The notes below the pieces were generated by a model that saw nothing but the letters and a program-made list of their open reading frames with translations, was not told the origin of the DNA and did no database searches. From an uncultured Eubacteriales bacterium (lineage in GTDB: Bacteria; Bacillota; Clostridia; Lachnospirales; Lachnospiraceae), in contig CATOIK010000007.1 in NCBI GenBank assembly GCA_951800645.1, forward strand, positions 1-64,000: DNA of 64,000 nt, read 5' to 3'. The position numbers were made by a program, and so were the translations under genes. Shown here in pieces: positions 63,123 through 64,000 of this stretch. The first letter of the stretch is position 1. Every line of letters begins with the position of its first letter.

Positions 63123-63231
63123 GTCATAGGAAAATGTGTCTTATAAAATAGCAGATGCTTTGCGCTTAAGGAAAATGGCTGCTGACGCAGACGCACTCCG
63201 GCGCGAGAGCCCGATGAGGCGAACTCTTTTT
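63123..63231 (+). repeat. Dispersed hairpin repeat, copy E
   Basis: Diverged copy: TCATAGGAAAATG at the left, then TTTGCGCTTAAGGAAAATG, GCTGCTGACGCAGACGC, CTCCGGCGCGAGAG, and a decayed right hairpin ending CTCTTTTT. It starts right after the sugar kinase terminator. Confidence 0.78.
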
Positions 63232-63244
63232 ATGAGGAAATCTG

Positions 63245-63940
63245 TTACAGAAACAGTTGGTGCTCTGCCGTCCGGTCTGCAAAATATTCTGGATTTTTTT
63301 TGCGGAGAAGATCTTCTTCAAGATTCAGTTTGGTCAGATGTTCTTTGTGAATTTTCAGCAGGATGTCCAGCCGCCTGGTTTCCAGAGCTCGCAGGATTTC
63401 CTGGTGCTGCAGTACATTATTTCCGGGAATGCTTTGCTCCCGCAGACTGAGCAGACGGATTCTCTGATAATGGGTGCTGCTTTGGTTGATCAGATCCCAG
63501 GAAAAGATCTGATTTGCTCCATCAAAAAATACCCTGTGGAATTCATTGTCGTATTGATGAAGCAGGTCGTGATCCCCGTTTATGCTGGCGATCAGCTGTT
63601 TTTCAATCAATGAATGAAGCTGGTGGAGATGGCAGGGTTCCAGCTTCTCCATAAAGACTTTTAAAACAGCCTGCTCCATGTTTAGCCGGAGGAACCGTTC
63701 CTGAAGAACGCGGTTCATATCAATGAGGGAAACCATGGTTTCCTTTTGAGGGAGAATCTGAACCAGCCCATCCCGTTGAAGTCTTATAAAAGCTTCCCGG
63801 ACCGGAGTGCGGCTGACCTTAAGGTTTGTGGCAATCTCCTGGGTGCTCATGATGGTGCCGGGAACAAGCTTAAAGGTTAAAATGTAGGAACGCAGAGTGT
63901 AATAGACTCTGTCTTGAATGCTTTGGTAGTTATTGGCCAT
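63245..63940 (-). CDS. GntR/FadR-family regulator (FCD domain)
   Basis: 231 residues from the ATG at 63940, behind AAAGGAG; an ATG at 63985 would add 15 residues without a good site. The winged helix is MSTQEIATNLKVSRTPVREA with LQRDGLVQILPQ. The C-terminal FCD ligand-binding domain has the usual helix bundle (DNEFHRVFFDGA carries the metal-binding Asp and His). Such regulators typically respond to sugar acids, which suits the kinase next to it. Confidence 0.91.
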   Translation of the reverse strand: MANNYQSIQDRVYYTLRSYILTFKLVPGTIMSTQEIATNLKVSRTPVREAFIRLQRDGLVQILPQKETMVSLIDMNRVLQERFLRLNMEQAVLKVFMEKLEPCHLHQLHSLIEKQLIASINGDHDLLHQYDNEFHRVFFDGANQIFSWDLINQSSTHYQRIRLLSLREQSIPGNNVLQHQEILRALETRRLDILLKIHKEHLTKLNLEEDLLRKKNPEYFADRTAEHQLFL

Positions 63941-64000
63941 TGGAAGGCTCCTTTTATGGTTAGAGTAAAAATAATTCAGTATCATGTTAGCATACTTGAA

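Overview
The window looks like chromosomal DNA from an anaerobic, probably gut-dwelling Lachnospiraceae bacterium (Clostridium cluster XIVa). The reasons are the moderate G+C, strong AGGAGG-type ribosome binding sites, a class III fructose bisphosphatase, several [FeFe] hydrogenases of clostridial type, and a Firmicutes-type choline trimethylamine-lyase microcompartment. I cannot name the species. No phage, insertion sequence, CRISPR array or rRNA operon was seen.

Layout. 0.1-3.4 kb: serine synthesis (serC-serA) facing a subtilisin-like protease. 3.4-7.1 kb: recA with an SOS box, recX and RNase Y. 7.2-18.7 kb: housekeeping and envelope genes, including a cell-wall-binding protein, an M23 peptidase, a metallo-beta-lactamase hydrolase, fbp, an NlpC/P60 hydrolase, a rhodanese, two phosphodiesterases, an rRNA-type methyltransferase, a papain-like lipoprotein and rdgB. 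18.8-19.4 kb: a five-tRNA cluster (Pro-Gly-Arg-His-Leu). 19.6-35.8 kb: a complete glycyl-radical-enzyme microcompartment for choline (cutC/cutD), preceded by a MerR-family regulator. 35.9-36.3 kb: three more tRNAs. 36.4-39.0 kb: an ABC importer of the nitrate/sulfonate/taurine/thiamine-precursor type. 39.2-43.9 kb: a sensory-type [FeFe] hydrogenase with a PAS domain, a SpoIIE-like phosphatase and a group B-type [FeFe] hydrogenase. 44.0-48.5 kb: a two-subunit beta-galactosidase (lacL/lacM) and a VWA-domain protein. 48.6-53.7 kb: the HydABC electron-bifurcating hydrogenase operon on the minus strand. 53.9-57.1 kb: a divergent module with a second sensor-like hydrogenase, two DRTGG-type proteins, an anti-sigma-like ATPase and a PHP protein. 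57.2-63.9 kb: a polysaccharide deacetylase, an RlmI-like methyltransferase, a TetR regulator with a lactaldehyde-reductase-like dehydrogenase, a PfkB sugar kinase and a GntR regulator.

How it fits together. CutC, activated by CutD, would cleave choline to trimethylamine and acetaldehyde inside a protein shell. Acyl-CoA-forming aldehyde dehydrogenase, PduL phosphotransacylase and an iron alcohol dehydrogenase would turn acetaldehyde into acetyl phosphate and ethanol while recycling CoA and NAD. The promoter before the first shell gene has a 20-bp spacer with a dyad, the architecture used by MerR-family activators, and a MerR-family gene sits just upstream. The hydrogenase regions hold one catalytic bifurcating enzyme, one group B enzyme and two probable H2 or redox sensors linked to phosphatase and kinase-like proteins.

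The points most worth a second look are: a small operon protein that starts like a shell protein and ends in a SAP/Rho-N-like segment; a second aldehyde dehydrogenase whose catalytic cysteine is alanine; a EutJ with an in-frame EutT-like extension and a well-placed internal start; a hairpin-rich dispersed repeat whose copies lie directly behind intrinsic terminators; and the paired hydrogenase-sensor modules.
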